From assembly GCA_050730855.1 (NCBI GenBank), contig JBOHNU010000003.1, positions 1 through 64,000 on the forward strand: a stretch of DNA of 64,000 nt, written 5' to 3'. Made by a program: the position numbers and the translations under genes. This document shows, piece after piece, positions 31,614 to 40,212 of this stretch (positions are counted from its first letter, which is position 1; each line of letters starts with the position of its first letter). The stretch comes from DASRJJ01 sp050730855. Lineage in GTDB: Bacteria > Patescibacteriota > Saccharimonadia > Saccharimonadales > UBA4665. Below the pieces are notes generated by a model, which worked only from the letters and a program-made list of their open reading frames with translations, was not told the origin of the DNA and searched no databases.

Positions 31614-32651
31614 ATGACTGTAAAAAAAACAAGGCGCATCTTTTTTGTGTCGTCGCCTGACTTTCCTTTCTTTCCCGGGACGGGCGGTACTGAAGCGTTT
31701 ACGTTTGGAATCATCCGCGAGCTACGGCGAACCGGCTTTGACGCAAGAATCGTTACCGTCGATCAGTCAGCTGCCGACGGGCGAGACCAGCTACCCGATA
31801 TCCCTTTCCTAGATTTACCAGATCAGGCATCGTTATCCGGCCTGGATGCAACACTAGTGGCCGTAGTCGATCCTTTTACCGTTCCTACACGAATGCCGGG
31901 TTTCGTCTTTGCACACGTTCCGCCTGACTCGTCTGCATACTCCGCGGATCACTATAAAAAGGCCGCCCAGGCTGGCCACACAATAATCGCAAATAGCGAG
32001 TATTCGCAGCGGCTGTGGGCAGAGAAGCTGGGACTTACGGCAAGAGATGTACCCGTGGTTTACCCGTTTGCGCATCCTGCCTTTGCCAAAGTTTATAGAA
32101 GTCCGCGACCTTCAGGAGTTGCACGCATACTGTTCGCCGGAAGGCTACACATCCACAAAGGGATTTTTCTGTTGCTGGAAGCCCTTTACCACCCACAGCT
32201 GCAGCAAGGCTACAGTTTTACCGTCACTACTGCCAGGGGACACGACAGGCAGGGCGAGGAAATCCTGCGCCTAATTCAGGCTCACCCAAGAATTAAGTTA
32301 GAAAAAGCCCGCACATCGCCCGAAGAAATGGCGTCGCTAATGGCCGAGCATGACATTGTAGTCGTGCCTTCTAACCATCTTTTTTGGCAGGAGGCCTTCG
32401 GTATGGTTTCTATAGAGGCTCAGCACGCCGGCTGTAGGGTAGTAGCTACAGATACCGGCGGACTCCCCGAGACGGACGTCGGCGGACTCAGCCTCTTCGA
32501 ACCGGGCAATTCGCTGGAATTGGCAAACTCGATCCAACGCGCCAGTCGAGCCGGCAAGGTATCAGAGCAAGTCCGCCGCCGAGCCGCACAACAATTTACT
32601 GTTGCGCAATCAGTTGACAGCTTGCTTGCCGTCATCAATGGGCGATCCTAG
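31614..32651 (+). CDS. GT4 family glycosyltransferase
   Basis: 345-aa GT-B retaining glycosyltransferase. N-terminal donor/acceptor half starts MTVKKTRRIFFVSSPDFPFF with the Gly-rich PGTGGTEAFTFG loop. C-terminal half has ILFAGRLHIHKGIFLLLEAL and the EX7E motif EAFGMVSIE. The acceptor is unknown. It lies within the sugar cluster, convergent with the GH32/68-like gene (4-bp overlap). The start is set by the -10 box; the earlier in-frame ATG at 31494 lies inside the opposite GH13 gene. Confidence 0.9.
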   Translation: MTVKKTRRIFFVSSPDFPFFPGTGGTEAFTFGIIRELRRTGFDARIVTVDQSAADGRDQLPDIPFLDLPDQASLSGLDATLVAVVDPFTVPTRMPGFVFAHVPPDSSAYSADHYKKAAQAGHTIIANSEYSQRLWAEKLGLTARDVPVVYPFAHPAFAKVYRSPRPSGVARILFAGRLHIHKGIFLLLEALYHPQLQQGYSFTVTTARGHDRQGEEILRLIQAHPRIKLEKARTSPEEMASLMAEHDIVVVPSNHLFWQEAFGMVSIEAQHAGCRVVATDTGGLPETDVGGLSLFEPGNSLELANSIQRASRAGKVSEQVRRRAAQQFTVAQSVDSLLAVINGRS

Positions 32652-33652
32652 CTGTTCAACATGCGGACACCTACCTCGCCGTTATCAATGGTCACCGTAA
32701 AAGGTGTCGACAAAGCGCCTACAAACTCGCTCTTACCCGGATTTTCATTCAGCCAGCCAATGGCTCGGTAATCGTTAGAATTCGGAAGGCGATCGAGCAA
32801 CCTTATAGAGTACATTTCCTTGCCGTTCGCCGCGACTACGCCGTTGTCGTTAACCGGCAGAAATGGCCGCGAAAAATCGCTGCCTCTGGCGTAAAAGGCG
32901 TGGAGCCCAGACCATGCTCCCCCGATGGCATCTTTCCAGCCAGGATTATAGCCCTTGCTCCAGGTGCTAAAAAACAGATAGGAGTCGCCGTCGTGATTCA
33001 CGAGCTGCGGTACTTCCATTTCGTCGTATCTCCCGGGCGCCAACAAGGGAGCGGTTACCGTCCAATTATCCAGTTCAGGGGAAGTAGCCCGGGCAACACA
33101 GCCGTTATACGGCTCGTCACCAAGCCGCGCGGTAATCAGCATTTCATATTGGCCGTTGTGATTGTTGCGGAACAAATAAGGATCACGCCAAGCCGGGAAC
33201 CCGCGGTCAGCGCCGCTATAGGTGCTATAGGGTTGGACGGCCTCAAGTAACGGACGATCCAAGGTGGTTTTACGCCATTCTACTAAATTCGTCGATACCG
33301 CACGCCCAACTTTCTGTGCGAATGGATCACGGCTGCCCCGGCCAGTGTAAAAATGATGGTAATTGCCAGTCTCTTGCGAAACAATGACCGAGCCGGTCCA
33401 CAGCGCAATATCATCCCAAGCGCCTCGTTCCCCCGGATTAAGCGCCGTACCTATTTCTTGCCAGTTTGCGTAATCGGCAGAAACGGCGTGACCGATTGAC
33501 GCCTGATCGTGACGTTGATCTGGCGTAAAAGAATTAGGTGCCTGGAGGTAAAACGCACGGTGTCGGCCATCGGGATCGTCGGTAAACCACGCATCCCAGA
33601 GGTACTTATCGGCTGGGGAGTAGGCTTGGTTAGGGAAAAGGTTCGCACTCAT
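32648..33652 (-). CDS. GH32/GH68-like (beta-fructosidase superfamily) enzyme
   Basis: 334-aa five-bladed beta-propeller of the GH32/43/68 superfamily. Likely nucleophile segment is YLWDAWFTDDPDG, more like the WDSWP of GH68 levansucrases than WMNDPNG of GH32 invertases. The RDP transition-state motif is AWRDPYLF, and the acid/base position is DEMEVPQLV (GH32 ExxP-like, GH68 ERPQ). Cleavage or transfer of fructosyl units from sucrose or fructan is inferred. No signal peptide is seen, so a cytoplasmic role is likely. Last gene of the SPS-SPP-GH unit. Confidence 0.8.
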   Translation of the reverse strand: MSANLFPNQAYSPADKYLWDAWFTDDPDGRHRAFYLQAPNSFTPDQRHDQASIGHAVSADYANWQEIGTALNPGERGAWDDIALWTGSVIVSQETGNYHHFYTGRGSRDPFAQKVGRAVSTNLVEWRKTTLDRPLLEAVQPYSTYSGADRGFPAWRDPYLFRNNHNGQYEMLITARLGDEPYNGCVARATSPELDNWTVTAPLLAPGRYDEMEVPQLVNHDGDSYLFFSTWSKGYNPGWKDAIGGAWSGLHAFYARGSDFSRPFLPVNDNGVVAANGKEMYSIRLLDRLPNSNDYRAIGWLNENPGKSEFVGALSTPFTVTIDNGEVGVRMLNS

Positions 33653-33658
33653 ATTATA

Positions 33659-34624
33659 CTATATCATCTTTATCGAGTTCTGTCGCCCTTTGCCCGCTAA
33701 GTACTCGCTAAACAACAGTAAGGTCTGAGCGGCAAACCGATCGTCGTTGGCGTCAATAAAAATTGGCTTGGGAGATCTATGAGCGGTTTTATGTTCTTCC
33801 AGTGCGGCTTGTAGCTCGGCTTTGTGGCCGCCAACAGCGACTGCTACGAAACTGTGCGGGGTTTCCAACAGCATGTCAATGTCGTTGCCGCTGTCGCCGG
33901 CTACCACACCTTGCTTAAGTCCTAACTTTTTTATCAGATAGTTCGCTGCGTCAGCTTTGGTTGCCGGCATAATGTCCAGGCAATATTTTTTGCGTTTTTC
34001 ACCGGGCTTGAGGCTGGAATTGTGATGAATCTCTTCACACACCACGATTTTAAGATGTGGGAGCTCGCGACGAAAACGCTCCTGCATTTTTTTACCGTCG
34101 TCTTTGGAAAAAAAATGCAGGCCGACTTTATAGGGCAGGAAAGTAGGGTCGGGCTTTTTGGCGTAGGCAGTCTCGGCAGCTGCGTCCTGAAAATCAATCT
34201 CAGCGCCCTCGGCTGCCCGTAATTGCGGCAACAAAGTTTGCAGCCGCGAGATAATTATCAGCCGATTGTAGCCGGTTTTTTTGAGCAAGTTGCCATACTC
34301 GGTATCTTTTTCGTACGTGCCGTCGGGCATGAGGTAACGAATTTCGGTGCCGACACTTGTAACTAGCACATCAAGCAGCGGCAATTCCTTGCTTTCCAGG
34401 CGGCCGCGAACCAATTGGTCGTAATCGGCGCCGGTGACCGCAACGATCGGGTAGGGTGTTCCGGTGGCATTGGCGCGCAAATCCCATGCGGCCTGCACTG
34501 CGCCGTCATGCCCGGCGCGGTACAGCGTGTTGTCGATATCGGTTATCAACGCGCTGCGCTTACGTCCAGCCGCGTCTTGGACGCACAGATCGTTCCAAAC
34601 GACAGTACCTTGCATGACAACCAT
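33659..34624 (-). CDS. Sucrose-6-phosphate phosphatase-like HAD hydrolase
   Basis: 321-aa HAD-IIB phosphatase. Motif I is LITDIDNTLYRAG (DxDxT), motif II Thr is in IVAVTGADYDQL, a C2 cap covers the middle, and motif IV is GVVAGDSGNDIDML. The overall layout, including VTSVGTEIRY near residue 90, matches the S6PP domain of sucrose-phosphate phosphatases. It begins 3 nt after the SPS-like gene, which strongly supports sucrose biosynthesis: the synthase makes sucrose-6-phosphate and this enzyme removes the phosphate. About 25 N-terminal residues precede the HAD core. Confidence 0.82.
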   Translation of the reverse strand: MVVMQGTVVWNDLCVQDAAGRKRSALITDIDNTLYRAGHDGAVQAAWDLRANATGTPYPIVAVTGADYDQLVRGRLESKELPLLDVLVTSVGTEIRYLMPDGTYEKDTEYGNLLKKTGYNRLIIISRLQTLLPQLRAAEGAEIDFQDAAAETAYAKKPDPTFLPYKVGLHFFSKDDGKKMQERFRRELPHLKIVVCEEIHHNSSLKPGEKRKKYCLDIMPATKADAANYLIKKLGLKQGVVAGDSGNDIDMLLETPHSFVAVAVGGHKAELQAALEEHKTAHRSPKPIFIDANDDRFAAQTLLLFSEYLAGKGRQNSIKMI

Positions 34625-34627
34625 GGC

Positions 34628-35944
34628 TTACGCTAGCAGCGTACCGCCGCCCTTGTCTTTTGCCCTATCCAGACTCTGTGTCTCGGACGAGTCAAATATA
34701 GACCCAACATCCTTTTTCGAAGTTACTAGCGAGGCCAGGAAAGCAGCCGTATCTTTGGCAACTTTAGGCCACGAAAAATATTCTTCTATGTAACGGCGCG
34801 CGGCGCGGGCGTAGGCCTTTTTGCCCCGCCTCAGCACCGTGGCGATTTTGGCGGCTAGATCCTTATGGTCTTTCGGCACCGCCAGATGGCCGGTGACGTC
34901 CTCTACCACGGTAAAACGCAAACCCCCTGTGCGCGAAGCAACTACCGGCGTACCAGAGGCCATAGCCTCAATCGGCACAATACCAAACGGCTCGTAGTAC
35001 GAGGGCACCACACACACGTCGGCCGCGGCATAGTACTGCGCCACTTGGGCTTGCGGCTTCGCACCCACAAAGTGCACGCGGTGGGCAATGCCCAGCTCTT
35101 CAGCAATTTCCAATAAACGGGCGCGTTCTGCCGCGTCCAGCTTTTGAGCCGACTTGCCGGCGCCGCCGCCAACTATAAACAGCTCACCTTCGGGAATCTC
35201 GGCCAGTGCCTGTATAAGCGTCGATACGCCTTTGCGCAGCTCCAGCCGTCCAACGAAAAGAATCACCGGCCCGTCCAAAGGAAGCCCCAGTTTTTGCCGC
35301 AGTTTACTTACCGGCCGCGGCTTAAACAAGTCAAGGTCAACGCCAATCGGTATACAGGTTGTGCTTTGCTCGTCAATCCCAAACAAACGCTGAATGTCAG
35401 CTCGTTCCACCGGGCTGGTGGTAAGCACGTTGGCACATGCCTGAGCGATGCGTTTTTCCCACATACTGCGAATGTGGAACAGATTAGCATCAACCGCTTG
35501 CGGCTGCATGTCTTTAAGTGTTTCGTAGCGGATTTGACCTATGGAATGGTACACATGGGTCTGAGGCAGGTCGTATTTTTTTGCCAGCGCCAGGCCTATA
35601 ACACCGGAAAACCAATAGTTCGAGAAAATAACGTCGTACTTCAGCGCCTCAAGCTCAATCCGCTCCTTCACTCCGGAAATAAAATCGGGAATGATTTTTA
35701 AAAAGTCATCCCGTGGCATGTACCCCTTGGGACCTGCCTTAACGCGGATGACTCGAAAACCAGGACGAACCTGTACTAACTCTTGTTTGGACGCTTGATC
35801 CCACCTGGTGTACACATCGACCGAATGACCTTGCTTGGCCAACAGCTTGGCGATGTTCATTACGTAGATATTCTGCCCGCCCGATTCCTTTGACCCTATT
35901 TTTGCCAACGGATCGGCGTGATCAGAGATCATTAAGATACGCAT
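34628..35944 (-). CDS. Sucrose-phosphate synthase-like GT4 glycosyltransferase
   Basis: 438-aa GT-B enzyme. The N-terminal signature SKESGGQNIYVMNIAKLLA matches the GGQxxYV loop of sucrose and sucrose-phosphate synthases. C-terminal VILFVGRLELRKGVSTLIQA and the EX7E motif in YYEPFGIVPIEAMASG bind the NDP-sugar. Likely reaction: NDP-glucose plus fructose-6-phosphate to sucrose-6-phosphate (inference, backed by the adjacent phosphatase). The last about 30 residues are charged and low-complexity. Shine-Dalgarno AGGAG is 5 nt before the ATG: leadered operon head. Confidence 0.85.
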   Translation of the reverse strand: MRILMISDHADPLAKIGSKESGGQNIYVMNIAKLLAKQGHSVDVYTRWDQASKQELVQVRPGFRVIRVKAGPKGYMPRDDFLKIIPDFISGVKERIELEALKYDVIFSNYWFSGVIGLALAKKYDLPQTHVYHSIGQIRYETLKDMQPQAVDANLFHIRSMWEKRIAQACANVLTTSPVERADIQRLFGIDEQSTTCIPIGVDLDLFKPRPVSKLRQKLGLPLDGPVILFVGRLELRKGVSTLIQALAEIPEGELFIVGGGAGKSAQKLDAAERARLLEIAEELGIAHRVHFVGAKPQAQVAQYYAAADVCVVPSYYEPFGIVPIEAMASGTPVVASRTGGLRFTVVEDVTGHLAVPKDHKDLAAKIATVLRRGKKAYARAARRYIEEYFSWPKVAKDTAAFLASLVTSKKDVGSIFDSSETQSLDRAKDKGGGTLLA

Positions 35945-36103
35945 AAGCTCCTGCCCTTTTTACGGCTGCAGTCGCACGGCACTTGGCCGCTTTTACGAAG
36001 ACTTAACAGATACAAACCCTCCACTAAGGTTACAACCATCATACACCTACATCAATGATCGTGCAAGCATCACCCCCTGTATTGCCGAAATAGCTTATTG
36101 ATT
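35945..36103. other. Intergenic region upstream of the sucrose operon
   Basis: About 160 bp. It must hold the promoter of the SPS-like operon (minus strand) and the end of the NUDIX gene transcript. No convincing -35/-10 pair, palindrome or terminator was recognised. Confidence 0.35.
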
Positions 36104-36640
36104 TTAAGTGTCGAGTCGGCTCTGCCAGGTTGGCGGCAAAAGGTGCGGGTACCACTTTTCAAGCACAAAATAGTATGCGTCGCCAAAATCACCCAACTTG
36201 CCCGTTAAATGGGTTCGCAACTCGGCTTCCTCGAAACCATGAAAAGAAACCGATTCGTGGTTTAAAACAATCGGATCAGATGTAGTTATTTCGTACACGA
36301 TAAACAGGTGGTTTTCGTCGCGGCCAATAACTTGGCGATGGAAGCGTCCGCGGCCGACCTCTTTGTAAACGATGTTCCGTGTGCCTATTTCTTCCTCGCA
36401 CTCGCGAAGCAGCGCCTCAACATCCGTTTCGCCGGCACGGACATGCCCGCCCACCGGGTTTACGAGCTGCCCGGCATCCTGCCGGTCGGCCGCTTGCCGC
36501 ACCAGACACCATTGGCCGTCCTTGCGCAAGCAGCCGATGACCGTTTTGTGCAACAACCCCTGCTCATGTGCCAGCGTTTTGAGCGCTTGGCGCACGGTCT
36601 TTCCCGATTCGGTCACAATATCAACAAGTTCGTCTGCCAC
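36104..36640 (-). CDS. NUDIX hydrolase (IPP-isomerase-like arrangement)
   Basis: 178 aa. A 30-residue N-terminal lead beginning MADELVDIVTESGKTV precedes the fold, similar to YfcD/IPP-isomerase-like NUDIX proteins. The Nudix box is GGHVRAGETDVEALLRECEE followed by EIGTR, with REU read as REC. Later YFVLEKWYPHLLPPTW closes the domain. GTG start at 36640 behind AAAGGTGG. Substrate unknown. Confidence 0.87.
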   Translation of the reverse strand: MADELVDIVTESGKTVRQALKTLAHEQGLLHKTVIGCLRKDGQWCLVRQAADRQDAGQLVNPVGGHVRAGETDVEALLRECEEEIGTRNIVYKEVGRGRFHRQVIGRDENHLFIVYEITTSDPIVLNHESVSFHGFEEAELRTHLTGKLGDFGDAYYFVLEKWYPHLLPPTWQSRLDT

Positions 36641-36693
36641 GCGACCACCTTTAATAACTTATCTCTTTTACGCAATAAAGGGATTATACAACA

Positions 36694-36717
36694 AAAGAGC
36701 CGACAAATCGGCTCTTT
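36694..36717 (-). terminator. Terminator of tRNA-Lys
   Basis: AAAGAGCCGA / TCGGCTCTTT with a 4-nt loop. In the minus direction it is followed by TTGTTG after the run of T. It lies 15 nt past the tRNA 3' end. Confidence 0.8.
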
Positions 36718-36731
36718 GGGCTTAATGGTCT

Positions 36732-36808
36732 TGGAGGGCCCGGTGGGACTCGAACCCACGACACGAGGCTTAAAAGGCCTCTGCTCTAACCAGCTGAGCT
36801 ACGGGCCC
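36732..36808 (-). tRNA. tRNA-Lys (TTT)
   Basis: Acceptor GGGCCCG/CGGGCCC, anticodon arm GAGGC-CTTTTAA-GCCTC with anticodon TTT, T-arm with GGTTCGAGTCC. The base before the templated CCA (36732-36734) is T, an uncommon discriminator. Decodes AAA and AAG. Confidence 0.95.
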
Positions 36809-36878
36809 GCTCGGTTTATGCGGGCTCTAACAGATCACATTATCCGTTTTTTTGCACAAAAAGTCAACCGCGAGCGCG

Positions 36879-37373
36879 CTACTTACGGCGTTTGTCGTGA
36901 TGCTTAAAGCTACCGCGCTGCAGCCACAGAAAATTTAAACTTGCCAGCGCCCCTACTCCCACCACCAGAGCCTGGGCTTTTACCAAGTGCCGCCAGACTT
37001 CCTGGCTTTCCAGCTCGAACCGCAGACCGGTTGGCAAGAGCGGCACAACTAACAGCAGAGCCAGCGAGCCGGCCGCTACAGCAGGTAGCACGTTTAACAG
37101 CATCTTTGTCTTGCCGTGCAGGCTAAATATGGTTACTATGCAGGTCACGATGGCGGGCGTCAGCAGCAAAACTAGCTGCATAGTGCTGGCGCTCACGCTG
37201 CCGGCTTGCTCGGAAAACAGTGTTATTAGCGAGTTCGCCTCGCCAGCCACGTACTCTACCAGCACCGCGCCCAGGCACAAGCTCAAAAACACCAGCGCGG
37301 CGTTGACACGCAGCACTGTCAGCACTACAACCGGCGCCGCCAGAGCAATAATTAGAGCAAGATCATGCGACAT
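36879..37373 (-). CDS. Hypothetical four-helix membrane protein
   Basis: 164 aa with four hydrophobic stretches (about 4-40 in two parts, 65-85, 95-115, 130-150) and a basic C-terminal tail ending KHHDKRRK. Family not recognised. Begins MSHDLALIIALAAPVVVLTV. TATTAT ends 8 nt before the ATG, fitting the leaderless pattern. The large inverted repeat at 37404-37483 lies immediately upstream. Confidence 0.7.
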   Translation of the reverse strand: MSHDLALIIALAAPVVVLTVLRVNAALVFLSLCLGAVLVEYVAGEANSLITLFSEQAGSVSASTMQLVLLLTPAIVTCIVTIFSLHGKTKMLLNVLPAVAAGSLALLLVVPLLPTGLRFELESQEVWRHLVKAQALVVGVGALASLNFLWLQRGSFKHHDKRRK

Positions 37374-37403
37374 CTACTTTGATAATAGCACGAGCGGAAT
37401 CGG

Positions 37404-37483
37404 ACTCAGGCCACACCGGATATTTCCGATAAAGGCACCCCAACCGCACGTGCCGTATCGGAAATATCCGGTGTGGCCTGAGT
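37404..37483. repeat. 80-nt perfect inverted repeat (28-bp arms)
   Basis: The arm at 37404-37431 is exactly complementary to 37456-37483. The 24-nt centre holds a further GGCAC/GTGCC pair (37434-37438, 37450-37454), so the hairpin can reach 33 bp. There is no T run on either side, so it is not a standard Rho-independent terminator. It sits between the rimK stop (37488) and the next gene's promoter. Candidates: MITE-like or REP-like element, RNase III-type processing site, or transcript stabiliser. No second copy was noticed in the window. Confidence 0.85.
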
Positions 37484-37487
37484 GCCA

Positions 37488-38393
37488 CTACGCGCCGACT
37501 TTGTCTTTGCGGTTGCGCTGCTTGGCGTTTTGTTCGATGTATTCGATGATTTTACCGGCCAGGTTGCGTTTGGTCAGTAGTTCGGGCGTTTTTAGGCTGC
37601 CGGACGAGTTTACTTCCAGCACCAGCGAGCCGCGTTCGGAACGCATCATATCCACGGCGCACACCGGCAAGCCCATGGCTTTAGCGGCTTTTATTGCGGT
37701 ACGCTCTTCGTCGTCTGTAAGTTTGACGGGTTTGCCCACGCCGCCTTGGTGGGTGTTGCTGCGGAAGTCGTCGTCCAGGCTCTGCCGTTTAAAGCTGCCG
37801 ATAACCCTATTACCTACCACGATTGCCCGCACGTCGGTACCGGCCGACTCTTTGATAAACTCCTGTACGAGGAATGTCACGCCCTCCACGAAGAAAGCCT
37901 GCATTACCGCTTTAGCGGCTTTGTTGGTTTCGGCTAACACCACGCCGTTACCGTGCGTGCCGCGAGCGACTTTTACAATCAGCGGCGCGCCGCCGGCTGC
38001 CTCAATCACCTCTTCGAAGTCCGCGGTTTCGCGCGCAAACACGGTTTTGGGTACGCCCACGCCGGCACGGGCTAAAATCTGGTACGCCCGCAGCTTGTCG
38101 CGGGAACGGTTAATGGCGATTGATTTGGCAGTGGTGTACACGTCGCGCATCTCGAACTGCCGCACCACGGCGCAACCATATTTGGTGTAGCTCTGTGCAA
38201 TACGCGGGATTACCGCGTCAAAATCATCAAGAACTTTACCCTTGTAATACACGACTGGATTGCCCTTTTCGATGGTCATGTAACATTTGGCATAGTTAAC
38301 TATACTTACTTCGTGGCCGCGATTCAGCGCCTCTTCCTTTAAACGTTTCGTCGTGTAGTTTGCCGCTCCCTTGGACAAAATTGCTATCTTCAT
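37488..38393 (-). CDS. rimK: RimK-family alpha-L-glutamate ligase (ATP-grasp)
   Basis: 301 aa, typical RimK length. MKIAILSKGAANYTTKRLKE opens the N-domain; PRIAQSYTKYGCAVVRQFEM, KTVFARETADFEEVIEAAGG, the ATP-binding LIVKVARGTHGNGVVLAET and FIKESAGTDVRAIVVGNRVI follow; and VCAVDMMRSERGSLVLEVNSS carries the metal-binding Asp and Glu-Asn. RimK adds Glu residues to ribosomal protein S6 in E. coli; relatives ligate amino acids to other targets. AAAGGAG Shine-Dalgarno, 2 nt after the retropepsin-like gene. Confidence 0.92.
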   Translation of the reverse strand: MKIAILSKGAANYTTKRLKEEALNRGHEVSIVNYAKCYMTIEKGNPVVYYKGKVLDDFDAVIPRIAQSYTKYGCAVVRQFEMRDVYTTAKSIAINRSRDKLRAYQILARAGVGVPKTVFARETADFEEVIEAAGGAPLIVKVARGTHGNGVVLAETNKAAKAVMQAFFVEGVTFLVQEFIKESAGTDVRAIVVGNRVIGSFKRQSLDDDFRSNTHQGGVGKPVKLTDDEERTAIKAAKAMGLPVCAVDMMRSERGSLVLEVNSSGSLKTPELLTKRNLAGKIIEYIEQNAKQRNRKDKVGA

Positions 38394-38395
38394 AA

Positions 38396-38872
38396 CTACT
38401 CCTTTGAGCTGGCGCTATATTTTGCCTTTATCTCGGCCTGGCGCTGTTTTTCCGCGGCAAGCGAAGTACCGAGTTTGACGTCCACTATAAACTTGCCGCG
38501 CAGAACATTCCGGCCAATAAGCACAGGGTACAGTTGTGTCGACCGATCTGCAAGTGTAAAAGTGGCGCGGATTTTGCGCCCACCTAGAACCACTTGCGTG
38601 CGTATTGTATACCGCAGTGCGCTTTGGCCGTTGGAACTGCGGACTTCTGTCTTCCCAAATGAACTAAACGATTGCTTTTTACCGGTAAATAACGGGCTTG
38701 CCACATCGAAAAACACGACTTCTAGCCGACCATCATACTCAGTAACAGATTGCACACCGATGGCGGAAATACCGGCACCTGTGTCGATGCGGGCGGGAAT
38801 ATCTTCAAATCCCAGTATTGGAAATGCAATTCTTTCAGATCTACCGATAACTGTTTTTTCTTTTTTCAGCAT
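38396..38872 (-). CDS. RimB-like retropepsin-fold protease
   Basis: 158-aa single-domain aspartic protease of the ATP-dependent zinc protease/RimB family (DUF785-like). The active-site loop is PARIDTGAGISAIGV (DTGA), and YPVLIGRNVLRGKFIVDVKL is the family's second conserved stretch. In Pseudomonas, RimB removes glutamates that RimK adds to S6. Start at 38872 (MLKKEKTVIGRSERI) has GGAAGG upstream; 38884 is an in-frame alternative. Its position between the ATP-grasp gene and rimK suggests a ligase/protease switch acting on one target. Confidence 0.87.
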   Translation of the reverse strand: MLKKEKTVIGRSERIAFPILGFEDIPARIDTGAGISAIGVQSVTEYDGRLEVVFFDVASPLFTGKKQSFSSFGKTEVRSSNGQSALRYTIRTQVVLGGRKIRATFTLADRSTQLYPVLIGRNVLRGKFIVDVKLGTSLAAEKQRQAEIKAKYSASSKE

Positions 38873-38897
38873 GGAACCTTCCACTTAAGTCTTTCTA

Positions 38898-40187
38898 TTA
38901 TGTCACACCGAACTGATCGATAGTAGCTGTGGTATTTTCCTCAACGTATTTCGTAAGACTCTCGAAATCATCTACATTTTCGTCTGCTATTACGAACTCC
39001 GCAAGCGCCCCTCCCCCATTTTTTGCGTGCAGGCATACATCACCTTTCTGGGCGAGAACTCGCATAAATACGGTCGAACGATCTTGCTCAAGTTTTTTCA
39101 ACCCAGGTAGGTCGCATAACACTCCCTCATCATGTGGATAGATACTGTATGCACTGCAGTATTTCCGAAGCTTCATGAGGATAACCGGCTTCTCGCCTAA
39201 ATGTATAAGTAAGTCGTTTAACGAGTGGTCGATGCCGTAAGCCTCCTCATACATAACGTGACGAAAGCGCCCTAGTCGCGGCCCGATTTCTATGATCTTC
39301 CAGCCTTGTTTGGTCTTTACCATCTCCACGTGTGCAGTGGAATGCGTGAGTCCGATGGCGGTAAGTGCCTTTTCCACTGCTTCGAAAGCAGCTGCCACCT
39401 CTTGCTCCGTAAGCCCGCTCGGTAGAAATCGTTTATACAAAAAGAAATCATCTATCCCGATGGTTTTAGCCGGAATGTAGCCCACTACCGGGCAGTGGTA
39501 AAATTCGCCGGGTCGCATAACATAAGAATCTACAGAGTAAAAATCCCCTTCTAGAAATTCTTCGACAATCACGCTGGGAGCGGTACTGCGGTCTTGCTTC
39601 TTATAGATATCGCCAATCATATTAAAAACCCGCTCTAGTGTTTCCGACAGCTCACTACGCGAATAACAGGTCTGAATAAGTAGGCTTGAGGCCAGGTTTG
39701 CAGGTTTTACGATTACTGGATACTGGAGCTTAGTCTCGACACTATCTACCGCATAACGACTACTATCGTGAACTTGTGCAAACTTTGGAGTAATTTCCGG
39801 AGCATACTTCAAAAATGCTTCACGCATCAATCGCTTGTCGGTGGCTATCTCTAATGCCTTCGTAGGCGCAACAGGTAAGTCGCCAGGTAAATGCGCGACT
39901 ACCTCTCGTAGGTACTGAATATTTTTGTCGCCCCGGCACACAACTGCGCGAATTTTACCCTTAAATGGCGCTAACACCGCATCAATCTCCTCAGGTGAAG
40001 AGAATCTGCAGGCTATTAGCTCCACTGGTATGTTAAACCCCTCAGCCTGCTCCAGCACCCCGGGATTTTTGGCTAATACAATTAGTCCAAGATCGGCGAA
40101 AGGCAATCTTTGCCGAATTTTACTCATGCTCCTAAGAAGATTGGTCGAAAGGGGGCTGACAGCAAGCACAAATACTTCTTTTTTCAT
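38898..40187 (-). CDS. ATP-grasp ligase of unknown substrate
   Basis: 429 aa. N-terminal Rossmann-like domain (MKKEVFVLAVSPLSTNLLRS), then an ATP-grasp core: KRLMREAFLKYAPEITPKFA, YPVIVKPANLASSLLIQTCY, VIVEEFLEGDFYSVDSYVM, and the metal site in WKIIEIGPRLGRFRHVMYEE. This layout resembles carboxylate-amine ligases of the D-Ala/carnosine/biotin-carboxylase-like group. Substrate unknown. TACACT ends 6 nt before the ATG, so it heads a leaderless operon with the retropepsin and rimK genes. A 38-aa membrane peptide gene lies 25 bp upstream. Confidence 0.85.
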   Translation of the reverse strand: MKKEVFVLAVSPLSTNLLRSMSKIRQRLPFADLGLIVLAKNPGVLEQAEGFNIPVELIACRFSSPEEIDAVLAPFKGKIRAVVCRGDKNIQYLREVVAHLPGDLPVAPTKALEIATDKRLMREAFLKYAPEITPKFAQVHDSSRYAVDSVETKLQYPVIVKPANLASSLLIQTCYSRSELSETLERVFNMIGDIYKKQDRSTAPSVIVEEFLEGDFYSVDSYVMRPGEFYHCPVVGYIPAKTIGIDDFFLYKRFLPSGLTEQEVAAAFEAVEKALTAIGLTHSTAHVEMVKTKQGWKIIEIGPRLGRFRHVMYEEAYGIDHSLNDLLIHLGEKPVILMKLRKYCSAYSIYPHDEGVLCDLPGLKKLEQDRSTVFMRVLAQKGDVCLHAKNGGGALAEFVIADENVDDFESLTKYVEENTTATIDQFGVT

Positions 40188-40193
40188 GAGCGA

Positions 40194-40199
40194 AGTGTA
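40194..40199 (-). promoter_or_regulatory. -10 box of the ATP-grasp operon
   Basis: TACACT on the minus strand, 6 nt before the ATG at 40187. Confidence 0.5.
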
Positions 40200-40212
40200 A
40201 CAGCGGTTTAGC

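Noticed and set aside
37404..37483. Rho-independent terminator of the RimK operon
   Set aside because: A very long perfect stem but no T run on either strand; listed as an inverted repeat instead.
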